Shown here: in pieces, positions 18,240-27,171 of the stretch
Numbering within the stretch: the first letter of the stretch is position 1
How the letters are laid out: every line of letters begins with the position of its first letter
NCBI GenBank assembly: GCA_050173345.1
Contig: JBFXKW010000008.1
Span: 66,650-130,649, forward strand
DNA length: 64,000 nt
Direction of reading: 5' to 3'
DNA from: SHWC01 sp050173345
GTDB taxonomy: Bacteria; Pseudomonadota; Alphaproteobacteria; UBA828
Notes under the pieces: generated by a model
Told to the model about the DNA's origin: nothing
Databases searched by the model: none
What the model saw: the letters and a program-made list of their open reading frames with translations, nothing else
Made by a program: the position numbers and the translations under genes

Positions 18240-19450
18240 CAGAGCACAGCCCGGCATCGCGCAGCCCATCCCCGAGCGAGAGCGACGCGGAGCAGCCGCA
18301 CACCACGCTGCGCGCGATCATCTGCGTGATCATCTCCGTCGCGTTCTTCGGCCTCGCTTATGGCTATTCGCTGCCGGTGCTCTCGCTCATCATGGAGCGC
18401 GGCGGCGTCAGCTCGACCGTGATCGGCCTCAACACCGCGACCAGCGCTGCCGCCGTTCTCCTGTTCGGCCCCCTGGTGCCGCGCCTGCTCGGCCGCTTCG
18501 GGCTCAGATTGTCGATCTTCGCCTCGATCCTGCTCTCGGTCGTGCTGATCCCGCCGATCGCCGTCACCGAGCCGCTCTATGCCTGGTTTCCGCTCCGCTT
18601 CGCGCTCGGCGCGGCGATCTTCTCGGCGCTGATCGCCGCCGACATCTGGGTGACGCAGGGCGCGAGCGCGAAGACGCGCGGCCGCCTGGTCGGCCTCTAT
18701 GGCGCGTCGGTCGCCGGCGGCATCGCGGCCGGGCCGCTGCTCGTCGCGCTGACCGGCTCCGAGGGCTATGCGCCCTTCATCTGCGCCGGCGTGCTGCTCG
18801 CCATGGCCCTCGTCCCCATGCTGTTCGCCTACGGCCCGCAGCCGAGCGTCGCGCACACCCAGTCGCCGCGGCTGCGCAGCTTCGTGGTCGCCGTGCCGGT
18901 CGCGACGCTCTCGGTGCTGATCTTCGGGGTGATGGACCCCTCGATCCTCTCCTTGCTGCCGATCTACGGCCTCAGGCTCGGCATGGGCGAGCAGCAGGCG
19001 GTCCGCCTGGTCTCGCTCGTCATGGCGGGATCGGTGCTGCTGCAGCCGCTGATCGGCTATTTCGCCGACCGCTTCTCGAAGGTCGGCGTGCTGATCTTCC
19101 TCGGTGCGCTCGGCTGCGCCGCGGCCGTCCTGCTGCCGCTCTGCTTCCACGTCGACGCCGTGCTCTACCCCGCCCTCTTCGTGCTGGGCGGCTCGGTCTC
19201 GGGCCTCTACGTCGTCAGCCTCGCCATCCTCGGCGACCGCTTCGTCGGCGGCGCGCTGGCCGCCGCGGTCACGGTCTTTACCATGCTGGTCTCGGCGGGC
19301 GCGACGATCGGGCCGGTGCTGGCCGGCGCCGCCATGCGCGCCTACGACCCGGAGGGCTTCCCGGCGACCATCGCGGCCGCCATGCTGCTGGTGCCAGCGG
19401 TCGGCCTGATTACCTGGATCGTCAAGTATTCCGGCCGGCGGCGGGCTTGA
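18236..19450 (+). CDS. MFS transporter
   Basis: Major facilitator of 404 residues with about twelve hydrophobic helices, an N-terminal half carrying SLIMERGGVSSTVIGL and FGLRLSIFASILL, the loop motif QGASAKTRGRLVGLYGASVAGG near residue 140 and a second half starting after a soluble linker around 210. Substrate cannot be deduced. The start is a TTG (18236) overlapping the upstream TGA by four bases (TTGA), with GAAGG upstream as ribosome binding site. Its stop codon falls inside the rpmG -35 element. Confidence 0.85.
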   Translation: MTEHSPASRSPSPSESDAEQPHTTLRAIICVIISVAFFGLAYGYSLPVLSLIMERGGVSSTVIGLNTATSAAAVLLFGPLVPRLLGRFGLRLSIFASILLSVVLIPPIAVTEPLYAWFPLRFALGAAIFSALIAADIWVTQGASAKTRGRLVGLYGASVAGGIAAGPLLVALTGSEGYAPFICAGVLLAMALVPMLFAYGPQPSVAHTQSPRLRSFVVAVPVATLSVLIFGVMDPSILSLLPIYGLRLGMGEQQAVRLVSLVMAGSVLLQPLIGYFADRFSKVGVLIFLGALGCAAAVLLPLCFHVDAVLYPALFVLGGSVSGLYVVSLAILGDRFVGGALAAAVTVFTMLVSAGATIGPVLAGAAMRAYDPEGFPATIAAAMLLVPAVGLITWIVKYSGRRRA

Positions 19451-19474
19451 CAGCTAGATGACGCCCGCTATTGT
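19447..19474 (+). promoter_or_regulatory. rpmG promoter
   Basis: A perfect -35 TTGACA (19447-19452) and TATTGT (19469-19474) are 16 bases apart, 36 bases ahead of the rpmG ATG. The -35 overlaps the stop codon of the MFS gene. Confidence 0.65.
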
Positions 19475-19510
19475 CGCGCCAGCCAAACCAAGGATTGACG
19501 GGGAAGGGCC

Positions 19511-19678
19511 ATGGCCAAACCCAACAGCGTTCTGATCAGGCTCGTGAGCTCGGCGGGAACCGGCTTCTTCTACACCACCCGCAAGAACCCCAAGAGTCAG
19601 ACCGAGAAGATGACCGTGCGCAAGTACGACCCGGTCGCGCGCAAGCACGTCGAGTTCAAGGAAGGCAAGATCAAATAG
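19511..19678 (+). CDS. rpmG: 50S ribosomal protein L33
   Basis: A 55-residue ribosomal protein; the sequence MAKPNSVLIRLVSSAGTGFF and the following YTTRKNPK...KMTVRKYDPVARKHVEFKEGKIK match alphaproteobacterial L33. It lacks the zinc-binding cysteines, so it is the zinc-independent (C-minus) form. AAGGG precedes the ATG at 19511. It has its own strong promoter and lies near pleD as in other alphaproteobacteria. Confidence 0.97.
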   Translation: MAKPNSVLIRLVSSAGTGFFYTTRKNPKSQTEKMTVRKYDPVARKHVEFKEGKIK

Positions 19679-19794
19679 CCCGGCGCGCCTAAGCCGATAC
19701 CGCGCTGCCGGCAGGCACGGGGCCCGGCCCGCATCCGAAGGCGCGGCCGCCGCGGGCCACGACCGAGCGGAATCGCGCGTCTCCAGCCGCAAGG

Positions 19795-20262
19795 ATGGCT
19801 GCACCGATGTGGCTAAGATGGGCGGCGTCTGCCGCCCTGATGCTGAGCGTCGCCGCGTTCCCGGCAACCGCCGCGGACAGCACGGCTGCTTGGCGCGCCT
19901 ACACCGCCGGCGACCATGAACGCGCCGAACGGCTATGGCGGCCCGAAGCCGAGCGGGGCGATGCCAACGCGGCATTCGGCCTCGGCGTGATCGCCGAGAG
20001 CCGGGGCGATGACGCCGAAGCGACACGCTGGTACGAGCAGGCGGCGCAGCGCGGGCTGCCGGCCGCCCAGGTGCTGATCGGCCAGCGCTACGCGGAGGGC
20101 ACCGGCGTCGCCCGCGACCCGGTGCTCGCCTATGCCTGGTTCACCAGGGCCATCGAGGCCGGCGTGCCGAACGCCGCCAAGGTGCGCGATGCGCTCGCCG
20201 CCACCATGACGCCGGAAGCGATCGAGGAAGCCGAAGCCGCCGCCGCACGTCTCGGGATGTAG
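19795..20262 (+). CDS. Exported Sel1-repeat protein
   Basis: A 155-residue protein with a signal peptide ending ATAADS near residue 27, then about three Sel1/TPR-like repeats: AWRAYTAGDHERAERLWRP, ANAAFGLGVIAES.GDDAEATRWYEQAA and AAQVLIGQRYAEGTGV.RDPVLAYAWFTRAI. Sel1 repeats are protein-interaction helices, here probably periplasmic. The ATG at 19795 is used; one four codons later fits equally. Related repeats form the cytosolic tail of the 53639-55321 transporter. Role unknown. Convergent with pleD. Confidence 0.75.
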   Translation: MAAPMWLRWAASAALMLSVAAFPATAADSTAAWRAYTAGDHERAERLWRPEAERGDANAAFGLGVIAESRGDDAEATRWYEQAAQRGLPAAQVLIGQRYAEGTGVARDPVLAYAWFTRAIEAGVPNAAKVRDALAATMTPEAIEEAEAAAARLGM

Positions 20263-20307
20263 TTTTTTTATTCCCTCGGTCGCAGGGGATGTGACCGAGG
20301 CTCGGGA

Positions 20308-21705
20308 TTAGGCGGCCGCGGAAACCGCCTCGGCCAGGACGACCCGGTTGCGGCCTTCGCGCTTGGCGCGGTAGAGCGCGCCGTCCGCCTGCTTGACGAT
20401 CTCCTCGACCGAGCCGGCGCGGCCGTCGTCGAGCGTGACGCCGATGCTCACCGTCACGGGGATCGGCTTCTCGACATTGGGGAGCTTGATCGGCGTGTCC
20501 GCGATGCCGTGGCGCAGGCGCTCGGCGACGTTGAGCGCGCGCTCGCGGGTGGCTGACGGCAGGACGACCAGGAATTCCTCGCCGCCCAGGCGCGCCAGCA
20601 CGTCGCCGCCGCGCAAATGCCCACGCAGGCGGTCGGCCAGCACCTTGAGCACGACATCGCCGGCATCGTGGCCATAGGTGTCGTTGACCGCCTTGAAATG
20701 GTCGATGTCGAGCATGAGCGCGGCCAGCGGCTCGGCGCCCTCGCGCCGCGCCTTGCGCAGATGCTCGATGTGGCGCAGCACGTAGCGGCGGTTGAACAGC
20801 TCGGTCAGCGGGTCGGTGTGGGCCTGGCTGACGCTCTCCGAATAGGCACCGCGCAGCCGCTCGCGATAGTAGTGATGGCGCGCCTGGGTGCGCACCCTGG
20901 CCAGAAGCTCGCTCGGGTCCACCGGCCGCATGATGTAGTCGCTGACGCCGAGCTCGAGCGCCTTCGAGATGCGCGCCTGGTCCCCGCTGTCGGCGATCAC
21001 GAGGATCGCGGAGAACCGCGTCGTATCTTCGAGGCGCAGCCGCGACGCGACGCGCAGCGCATCGATGCTGCCCAGATGCAGGTCGATCAGGACGATGTCG
21101 GGCACCGCCGCGACGATGCGCTGGACCAGGCCCTCCTCGCCCTCGGCGGCGATGCCGGTGGTCACCATCTCGGGCGGCAGGACGGCGCTGATCTCGGCGA
21201 CCTCCGCCGCGTCGTCGGCCACCACCACGGCGCGAAAGCCGTCGAGCAGATGCTCGACCGGCGTCGCGATCGGCGCCAGATCGACACCGAGCGCGCGCGA
21301 GGTCTCCTCGCGCAGCTTCAGCTCGTCGAGCACCGATTTGAGCCGATGCAGCGAGCGGATGCGCGAGAACAGCGCCTCGTCCTCGATCGGCTTGGTCAGG
21401 AAGTCGTCGGCGCCGGCCTCGAGCCCGCGCACCCGGTCTTCCTGCTCGCTGAGCGCGGTCACCATGACGACCGGCAGGTTCGCGGTCTCGGGCTTGGCGC
21501 GGATGCGCCGGCACACCTCGAAGCCGTCCATGCCCGGCATCATGACGTCGAGCAGCACGATGTCGGGCTTCTCGGCGGCGATCTTGTCGAGCGCCTCCTG
21601 GCCGCTCTGCGCCGTGACCACCTGGTAGTATTCCGCGGCCAGCTTCGCCTCCAGAAGGCGAACGTTGACGGCCACGTCATCGACCACTAGGACACGTGCA
21701 GACAC
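20308..21705 (-). CDS. pleD: Response regulator / diguanylate cyclase PleD
   Basis: Makes cyclic di-GMP and controls the motile-to-sessile switch in Caulobacter. The 465-residue protein has REC1 (phospho-acceptor Asp in IVLLDVMMPG, Lys in FLTKPI), REC2 as dimerisation adaptor, and a C-terminal GGDEF domain with LGGEEFLVV. An intact inhibitory site RGGD lies five residues before GGEEF, predicting product feedback. In REC2 the conserved lysine is Arg (YIMRPV), so it is probably not phosphorylated. Start GTG 21703-21705 is chosen because AGGAGG lies six bases upstream. The usual partner divK is not adjacent. Confidence 0.93.
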   Translation of the reverse strand: MSARVLVVDDVAVNVRLLEAKLAAEYYQVVTAQSGQEALDKIAAEKPDIVLLDVMMPGMDGFEVCRRIRAKPETANLPVVMVTALSEQEDRVRGLEAGADDFLTKPIEDEALFSRIRSLHRLKSVLDELKLREETSRALGVDLAPIATPVEHLLDGFRAVVVADDAAEVAEISAVLPPEMVTTGIAAEGEEGLVQRIVAAVPDIVLIDLHLGSIDALRVASRLRLEDTTRFSAILVIADSGDQARISKALELGVSDYIMRPVDPSELLARVRTQARHHYYRERLRGAYSESVSQAHTDPLTELFNRRYVLRHIEHLRKARREGAEPLAALMLDIDHFKAVNDTYGHDAGDVVLKVLADRLRGHLRGGDVLARLGGEEFLVVLPSATRERALNVAERLRHGIADTPIKLPNVEKPIPVTVSIGVTLDDGRAGSVEEIVKQADGALYRAKREGRNRVVLAEAVSAAA

Positions 21706-21811
21706 CGGAGACCTCCTGTCTACCACCGAGGCGAGGCAATACCATGCGCGTCCTTGAGACGCACCGTCAGAAGGCCTCGGTCGAACCTTAAGACTTATAC
21801 CTTAGCCGGGC

Positions 21812-22483
21812 ATGAACGAACCACCTGATCCCAAAGTTGCCGCTCAGCTCGAAGCGGTCAAGCTGGACAGCGGCCGGCCGCTGCTGATCTGCGATGCCGA
21901 CGAAGTCCTGTTCGCCTTCATGGAAGGCTTCGAGCGCTTCCTCCACGCGCATGACCACTATTACGTGTGGCGAAGCTACAAACTATCGGGAAACGTGTAT
22001 CAGCGAGGCAACGCTGAGGCGATGGAAGACGCCGCGCTTGCCGGGCTGCTCGCCGGCTACTGGGCGAAGCACGCCGAGGACATGCCGCCCGTCCCCGACG
22101 CCATGCCGACGCTCGCCGCGCTCGCCGCCCTGCTCCAGGTCGTGGTGCTGACCAACGTGCCGTTCGAGCACAAGGCGGCGCGCGAGCGCTCGCTGCGCCG
22201 CCATGGGCTGGAGGCGCCGACCATCGCCAACATCGGCCTCAAGGGGCCGGCGGTCGGCTGGCTGGCGGCGCGCGTCGCGGCGCCGAGCTTCTTCATCGAC
22301 GACAGCCCCGGCCATCACGCCTCGGTGGCGGCGCATGCGCCGGGCGTGAGGCGCATCCACTTCGTCGGCGACCGAAGGCTCGCCGGCCTGCTGCCCCAGG
22401 CGCCCGACAGCCATCACAGGCCCGACAGCTGGGCGGCGATGCGCGCGACGATCGAGCAGGAACTGCGGGCCGCAGGGCACTGA
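21812..22483 (+). CDS. HAD-superfamily hydrolase-like protein
   Basis: A 223-residue cytoplasmic protein with the HAD motifs: Asp28/Asp30 in ICDADEVL (motif I), Thr114 in VVLTNVP (motif II), Lys144 in NIGLKGPA (motif III candidate) and Asp163/Asp164 in FFIDDSPGH (motif IV). Probably a phosphatase; substrate unknown. A patch inside it (about 21955-22020) is less GC-rich than its surroundings. TATACC at about 21796 could be its -10, close to the ATG. It ends two bases before the ROK kinase, so the two form an operon. Confidence 0.8.
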   Translation: MNEPPDPKVAAQLEAVKLDSGRPLLICDADEVLFAFMEGFERFLHAHDHYYVWRSYKLSGNVYQRGNAEAMEDAALAGLLAGYWAKHAEDMPPVPDAMPTLAALAALLQVVVLTNVPFEHKAARERSLRRHGLEAPTIANIGLKGPAVGWLAARVAAPSFFIDDSPGHHASVAAHAPGVRRIHFVGDRRLAGLLPQAPDSHHRPDSWAAMRATIEQELRAAGH

Positions 22484-22485
22484 CC

Positions 22486-23388
22486 ATGCGGATCGGCGTC
22501 GACATGGGCGGCACCAAGATCGAGGCGCTTGCACTCGGCGATGACGGCGCCGAGCGGCTGCGCCTGCGCATCGAGACGCCGAGGGGCAATTACCGCGCCA
22601 CCGTCGGGGCGGTGGCCGATCTGGTCGGGCGCATCGAGGCCGAGCTCGGCAAAACCGGCACGGTCGGCGTCGGCATCCCGGGCGCGGTGTCGCCGCTGAC
22701 CGGCGTGATCAAGCACGCCAACTCGACCTGGATGATCGGCAAGCCGTTCGAGCGCGACCTGTCGGAGCGGCTCGGCCGCCCGGTGCGCCTCGCCAACGAC
22801 GCGGACTGCTTCGCGCTCTCGGAAGCGACCGACGGCGCCGGCGCGGGCGCCGGCACGGTGTTCGGCGTGATCCTCGGCACCGGCACCGGCGGCGGCATCG
22901 TGGTCAACGGCCGCCTCTTGAGCGGGCCGAACGCGATTGCCGGCGAATGGGGCCACAACCCGCTGCCCTGGCCGCGCGACGACGAGCGCCCCGGCCCGCC
23001 CTGCTGGTGCGGCAAGGCGGGCTGCATCGAGACCTTCCTGTCCGGCCCGGCGCTCGCGCGGGACTACGCGGCATCGGGCGGCGAGGCGGTGCCGGCCGAG
23101 GAGGTGGCGGCGCGCATCGCGGCCGGTGAACCCATGGCGCTCGGCGCGCTCGACCGCTATGTCGACCGGCTGGGCCGGGCGCTCGCTACCGTCGTCAACC
23201 TGATCGATCCCGACGTCATCGTGCTCGGCGGCGGGGTCTCGAACATCGATGCGCTCTACGCGCCGCTGCCCGAACGGCTCGGCCGCTACGTCTTCTCGCA
23301 CGAGCCGATCGTGACCCGCGTGGTGCGGGCGCGCTTCGGCGATTCGAGCGGGGTGCGCGGCGCCGCCTGGCTGTGGCCGGCGGCGTAG
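22486..23388 (+). CDS. ROK family sugar kinase (fructokinase-like)
   Basis: ATP-dependent sugar kinase of 300 residues. It has the N-terminal phosphate-binding loop GVDMGGTKIEA (residues 4-14), catalytic Asp105 in LANDADCFA, GTGTGGGIV near 131-139, and the ROK zinc site His157 with Cys173, Cys175 and Cys180 (CWCGKAGCIETFLSG). The sequence is closest in look to Mak-type fructokinases, but other hexoses are possible. It begins two bases after the HAD gene, suggesting joint action on a sugar phosphate (inference). Confidence 0.88.
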   Translation: MRIGVDMGGTKIEALALGDDGAERLRLRIETPRGNYRATVGAVADLVGRIEAELGKTGTVGVGIPGAVSPLTGVIKHANSTWMIGKPFERDLSERLGRPVRLANDADCFALSEATDGAGAGAGTVFGVILGTGTGGGIVVNGRLLSGPNAIAGEWGHNPLPWPRDDERPGPPCWCGKAGCIETFLSGPALARDYAASGGEAVPAEEVAARIAAGEPMALGALDRYVDRLGRALATVVNLIDPDVIVLGGGVSNIDALYAPLPERLGRYVFSHEPIVTRVVRARFGDSSGVRGAAWLWPAA

Positions 23389-23394
23389 CTGCGT

Positions 23395-24234
23395 TCAGCA
23401 GCTCGGATCCGGCAGGCGCTCATATTCGGCGAGCGCGGCGCGCACCGAGAAATTGCCGTAGTCGAGATCGAACCAGGCCGCGATGCCGCCGGCGTTGACC
23501 AGCGAGCCGACCTCGAAGAGCGGCTCGGCATCCCCGCTCCCGGCCTCGAAATAGCCGGCCCGGCTGTTCCAGAACGGCTCCTCCTCGCCGGGCTTGCCGC
23601 CGGGCACCGGCCGGCTCGTCTGTGCGCCGAAGAAGGTGGTGACGTGATACGCGCCGTCGGCCGTCGAGCCGTCGAACAGGGTGCCTGAATAGAGCGGCTT
23701 GCCGGCGATCATCGCGGCGAGCGCGTAGCGCGTGTATTCGGTCGGCAGCAGCGTGCCGGGCGGCAGCGCGATCTCCGCCTGCTCCGGGCTCGAAAAGCGC
23801 GCGACGCCGCTGCCGTCGGCGGCGAGCTCCGCCACGCCCTCGAGCTCCTCGGTCACCACGCCTTCGGCGATCTGGCGCATCCTGAAGCTCATCCGCCTTC
23901 CGTCGAAGCTCTCGAGCGATGAGAAGGTCAGCACCGCCATGCTGGCATGCCCCTCGGCGAGCGCGAGCCGCATGCTGACATGCTGGTTGACGAGATAGCC
24001 CTCGCACGACCTCGCCCATTCGAAATAGGCCGTGCCCGTGGTGCCGATGATGCCGCTGGACGAGCGCGAGCGCAGCAGCTCGAGCCGGTAGATGCCGCGA
24101 TGCGGCGTGATGTCGGTCTGGGCGGCTTCCTCGGCGCGAACTTCCTTCGGGGCGAGCGCCGCCGCCGCGACGAGGAGGACGGCGACCGCAAGGTCCGCCA
24201 GCGCCGCGACGCCCGCTTGTACCGAGCGGCGCAT
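23395..24234 (-). CDS. eipB: EipB-like periplasmic cell-envelope integrity protein (DUF1849)
   Basis: A 279-residue exported protein with an N-terminal signal segment (residues 1-34). The mature part begins PHRGIYRLELL and contains EWARSCEGYLVNQ, SLESFDGRRMSFR, LPPGTLLPTEYTRY and VFDG-like TLFDGST, which I recognise as the DUF1849/EipB family; in Brucella EipB is a periplasmic beta-spiral barrel needed for envelope stability. The two conserved cysteines that form its disulfide correspond to Cys77 and the C-terminal Cys279. Convergent with the ROK kinase; single-gene unit. Confidence 0.88.
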   Translation of the reverse strand: MRRSVQAGVAALADLAVAVLLVAAAALAPKEVRAEEAAQTDITPHRGIYRLELLRSRSSSGIIGTTGTAYFEWARSCEGYLVNQHVSMRLALAEGHASMAVLTFSSLESFDGRRMSFRMRQIAEGVVTEELEGVAELAADGSGVARFSSPEQAEIALPPGTLLPTEYTRYALAAMIAGKPLYSGTLFDGSTADGAYHVTTFFGAQTSRPVPGGKPGEEEPFWNSRAGYFEAGSGDAEPLFEVGSLVNAGGIAAWFDLDYGNFSVRAALAEYERLPDPSC

Positions 24235-24292
24235 TGGCTAGAGTGCGCCCCCGCGGCCGGCGCGGCCGCAGCGCAAGGAAAGGAAGACACGC

Positions 24293-25264
24293 ATGGGACG
24301 GAAGCCGGTCCTCCTGATCACGCGGAGAATGCCGCCCTTGGTCCACGAGCGGGCGCACCGCGACTACGACGCCCGGCTGAATTCGAACGACACCTTGTAC
24401 GATTCAGCCGCGTTGGTAAAGGCCGCCGCCGGCGCCGACGCGCTCATGATCTGCCCGAACGACAAGATCACGCCGGCGCTGCTCGACGAACTGCCGAAGA
24501 GCGTCAGGATCATCGCCTGCTTCACCGCGGGCTACGACCATGTCGACGTCGCGGCGGTCAAGGCGCGCGGCATCATCCTGACCAACGCGCCCGACCGGCT
24601 CACCGAATCGACCGCCGACATCGCCCTTCTCCTGATGCTCGGCGCGGCGCGGCGCGCCGGCGAGGGCGAGGCGCTGATGCGCCAGAAGGGCGGCTGGAGC
24701 GGTTGGCATACGCTCTTCATGGCCGGGCACGAGGTGAGCGGCAAGCGGCTCGGCATCGTCGGCATGGGCCGCATCGGCCGCGCCGTCGCCAAGCGGGCAC
24801 GCGCCTTCGGCATGACCATCCACTACCACAACCGCACGCGGCTCCCGCCCGAGCTCGAAGAGGGTGCGCGCTTCCACGCCAGCGTCGAGAGCCTGCTGCC
24901 GGTCTCCGACTTCCTCTCGCTCAATTGCCCGCTGACCGAGGAGACCCGCGACCTGCTCAACGCCGAGCGCATCGCGCTGCTGCCGGACGGCGCGATCGTG
25001 GTCAACACCGCGCGCGGCGACGTGGTGGACGATGCCGCCCTGATCGCGGCACTCAAGTCCGGCAAGCTCGCGGCCGCCGGGCTCGACGTCTACAAGGGCG
25101 AGCCCGCCAACATCAACCCGGAATACCCGAAGCTGCCGAACACCTTCCTCCTGCCGCACCTCGGCAGCGCCACGCTCGAGACGCGCACCGGCATGGGCAT
25201 GAACGCGCTCGACAACCTCGACGCCTTCTTCGCCGGCAAGACCCCGCCGAACCTCGTGGCCTGA
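24293..25264 (+). CDS. D-2-hydroxyacid dehydrogenase (glyoxylate/hydroxypyruvate reductase-like)
   Basis: NAD(P)H-dependent dehydrogenase of 323 residues. The nucleotide fold motif GMGRIGRAVA begins at residue 157, and the catalytic triad is visible as Arg241 (NTARGDVVDD), Glu270 (DVYKGEP) and His289 (LLPHLGSAT). Overall pattern fits the GyaR/GhrB branch acting on glyoxylate or hydroxypyruvate; the exact substrate is not certain. It is divergent from eipB and is followed by a palindromic repeat before the TPP enzyme. Confidence 0.9.
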   Translation: MGRKPVLLITRRMPPLVHERAHRDYDARLNSNDTLYDSAALVKAAAGADALMICPNDKITPALLDELPKSVRIIACFTAGYDHVDVAAVKARGIILTNAPDRLTESTADIALLLMLGAARRAGEGEALMRQKGGWSGWHTLFMAGHEVSGKRLGIVGMGRIGRAVAKRARAFGMTIHYHNRTRLPPELEEGARFHASVESLLPVSDFLSLNCPLTEETRDLLNAERIALLPDGAIVVNTARGDVVDDAALIAALKSGKLAAAGLDVYKGEPANINPEYPKLPNTFLLPHLGSATLETRTGMGMNALDNLDAFFAGKTPPNLVA

Positions 25265-25310
25265 GCCTTCTCGCCGACGGTGAGCCGATCTACTCTCATT
25301 CTTCGACAAG

Positions 25311-25409
25311 CTCATGCTTCGACAGGCTCAGCATGAGGGGTTTGATTCTCGGCCTCATCCTGAGCCTGTCGAAGGATGACGCCGCCGCACCGGCCCGCTC
25401 CCTCACCGC
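25311..25409. repeat. Dispersed palindromic repeat, second family, copy 1
   Basis: A 99-base element with long inverted arms (TTCGACAGGCTCAG... and ...CTGAGCCTGTCGAA). About 90% identical by eye to 40490-40588 over its full length, including the non-palindromic GCCGCCGCACC tail. It lies between the hydroxyacid dehydrogenase and the TPP enzyme. Confidence 0.8.
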
Positions 25410-25520
25410 CTCGTCACTTGCGGCCGCGCATCGGCTCACCGCATGATGCACGGGTTGCCCGCGGGCGACGGCGCCGCAGGCCCGTCCCGCAGGGGCGGTT
25501 GCGGTACGGGAGCGAGAGCG

Positions 25521-27161
25521 ATGAACGGCGGACAGGCACTGGTTGCGACTCTTCTGAGCCGCGGCGTGGAGGCGGCGTTCTGCCTGCCGGGCGAGAGCTA
25601 TCTCGAGGTCATCGAGGCGCTCAGGGTCGCGAAGGACCGCATCCGCCTGGTCAACACGCGCCACGAATCGGGCGCGAGCTTCGCGGCGGCCGCCTATGGT
25701 CGGCTCACCGGCAAGCCGGGCATCGCCTTCGTGACGCGCGGGCCGGGCGCCACCAACGCCTCGATCGGCATCCACACCGCGGCGCAGGATTCGGTGCCGA
25801 TGGTGCTGTTCGTCGGCCAGGTGCCAACCACGGAGCGCGGCCGCGAGGCGTTCCAGGAGATCGACTATGCGCGCATGTTCAGCGGCATCGCGAAGGCGGT
25901 GTTCGAGCCGGCCGCGCCGCGCGAGGTGGCGGAGGTGACCGCCGAGGCGCTCTCGATCGCGCTCGCCGGGCGGCCCGGGCCGGTCGTCGTCTCGCTGCCC
26001 GAGGACGTCACCGAGGAGGACGCCGGCCAGGTCGAGATCGCGGCGCCAAGCCCGCGTGCCGCCGTGACACCCGATGCGCTGCGCCTCGACCAGGCGACAG
26101 TGCTCATCGAGAAGGCCAAGGCGCCGCTGATCATCGCGGGCGAACAGGTCGGCTTCGAACGCGCCGAGGAGAAGCTCGCGGCGCTCGCCGAGCGCACCGG
26201 CGCCGGCGTGGTCGCGGCGTTCCGCCGCCAGGGCGCGTTCCCGACCGACCATCCCGCCTATCTCGGCCATTTCGGCCTGGCGCTCGCGCCCTATCAGAAG
26301 GAGATGATGAAGGAGGTCGATCTCGTCGTCGCGCTCGGCAGCCGGCTCGACGGCGCCACCACCATGGACTATTCGCTGTTCGGCCCCGACCAGCGCGTGA
26401 TCCAGATCTTCCCGGACGACCAGGTGCTACGGCGCTCGGGCGCGACGCTCGGCATCCAGGCCGACGTGACGCCGACCATCGACGGCCTGATCTCCCGGCT
26501 CGACGGCCCGCCGCCGAATCAGCGGCTCGACTGGCGCGCCCGCTGGCGCGAGCAGGCCGCGAGCTTCATGCGCCCGGCGCCGGGCGATGCGCTCGGCCGC
26601 GTCGACATGACGGCGGTCCTGAAGACGCTCGGCGAGCTTTTGCCCGGCGACGCCACCGTCACCAACGACGCCGGCAATTTCTCGACCTGGCTGCACCGCT
26701 ACATGCCGTTCCGCCGGCCCGAGAACCAGGCGGCGCCCTGCTGCGGCGCGATGGGCTATGCGGTCGCGGGCGCGCTCGGCGCCCAGGTCGCGCGGCCGGG
26801 CAAGACCGTGCTCGCCATGGTCGGCGACGGCGGCTTCCTGATGACCGGACAGGAGCTGGTTACCGCCGTCGAGCACGCCTTGCCGATTAAAGTGCTGGTC
26901 TGCGACAACAGCGCCTACGGCACCATCGTCATGCACCAGCAGCGCCGCTTCGGCCCCGGCCATCATCACGCGGTCGCGATGCAGAGCCCGGATTTCGCGG
27001 CGGTCGCGCGGGCCTGGGGTGCCGCGGCGTTCAGCGTGAGCGAGACCGCGGGCTTCGCGCCGGCGCTCGAGGCCGCGCTCGCGCATCCGGGCCCGGCGCT
27101 GATCCACCTCAAGACCGACCTGCGCGACCTCGCGGCTTCGGGGCTCAAGCTCTCCGCCTGA
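25521..27161 (+). CDS. Thiamine-pyrophosphate-dependent enzyme, acetolactate synthase large-subunit-like
   Basis: A 546-residue TPP enzyme with the three-domain acetolactate-synthase layout: N-terminal TPP pyrimidine-binding domain with catalytic Glu49 in NTRHESGASFAAAAYGR, a central domain, and a C-terminal TPP-phosphate domain with GDGGFLMTGQEL...VCDNSAYG. The frame is open from 25443; the ATG at 25521 gives the proper family start. No ilvN-type regulatory subunit follows and the usual FAD-contact region looks divergent, so it may be a decarboxylase or carboligase of unknown substrate rather than a biosynthetic AHAS. The next gene begins 10 bases after its stop. Confidence 0.85.
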   Translation: MNGGQALVATLLSRGVEAAFCLPGESYLEVIEALRVAKDRIRLVNTRHESGASFAAAAYGRLTGKPGIAFVTRGPGATNASIGIHTAAQDSVPMVLFVGQVPTTERGREAFQEIDYARMFSGIAKAVFEPAAPREVAEVTAEALSIALAGRPGPVVVSLPEDVTEEDAGQVEIAAPSPRAAVTPDALRLDQATVLIEKAKAPLIIAGEQVGFERAEEKLAALAERTGAGVVAAFRRQGAFPTDHPAYLGHFGLALAPYQKEMMKEVDLVVALGSRLDGATTMDYSLFGPDQRVIQIFPDDQVLRRSGATLGIQADVTPTIDGLISRLDGPPPNQRLDWRARWREQAASFMRPAPGDALGRVDMTAVLKTLGELLPGDATVTNDAGNFSTWLHRYMPFRRPENQAAPCCGAMGYAVAGALGAQVARPGKTVLAMVGDGGFLMTGQELVTAVEHALPIKVLVCDNSAYGTIVMHQQRRFGPGHHHAVAMQSPDFAAVARAWGAAAFSVSETAGFAPALEAALAHPGPALIHLKTDLRDLAASGLKLSA

Positions 27162-27171
27162 TCCGGTTCCC

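Noticed and set aside
20263..20300. Hairpin CCTCGGTC...GACCGAGG with a run of seven T, as an intrinsic terminator
   Set aside because: The T-run precedes the stem on the plus strand and becomes an A-run on the minus strand, so neither Sel1 nor pleD would get a canonical stem followed by U-tract. It may still be a weak 3' structure.
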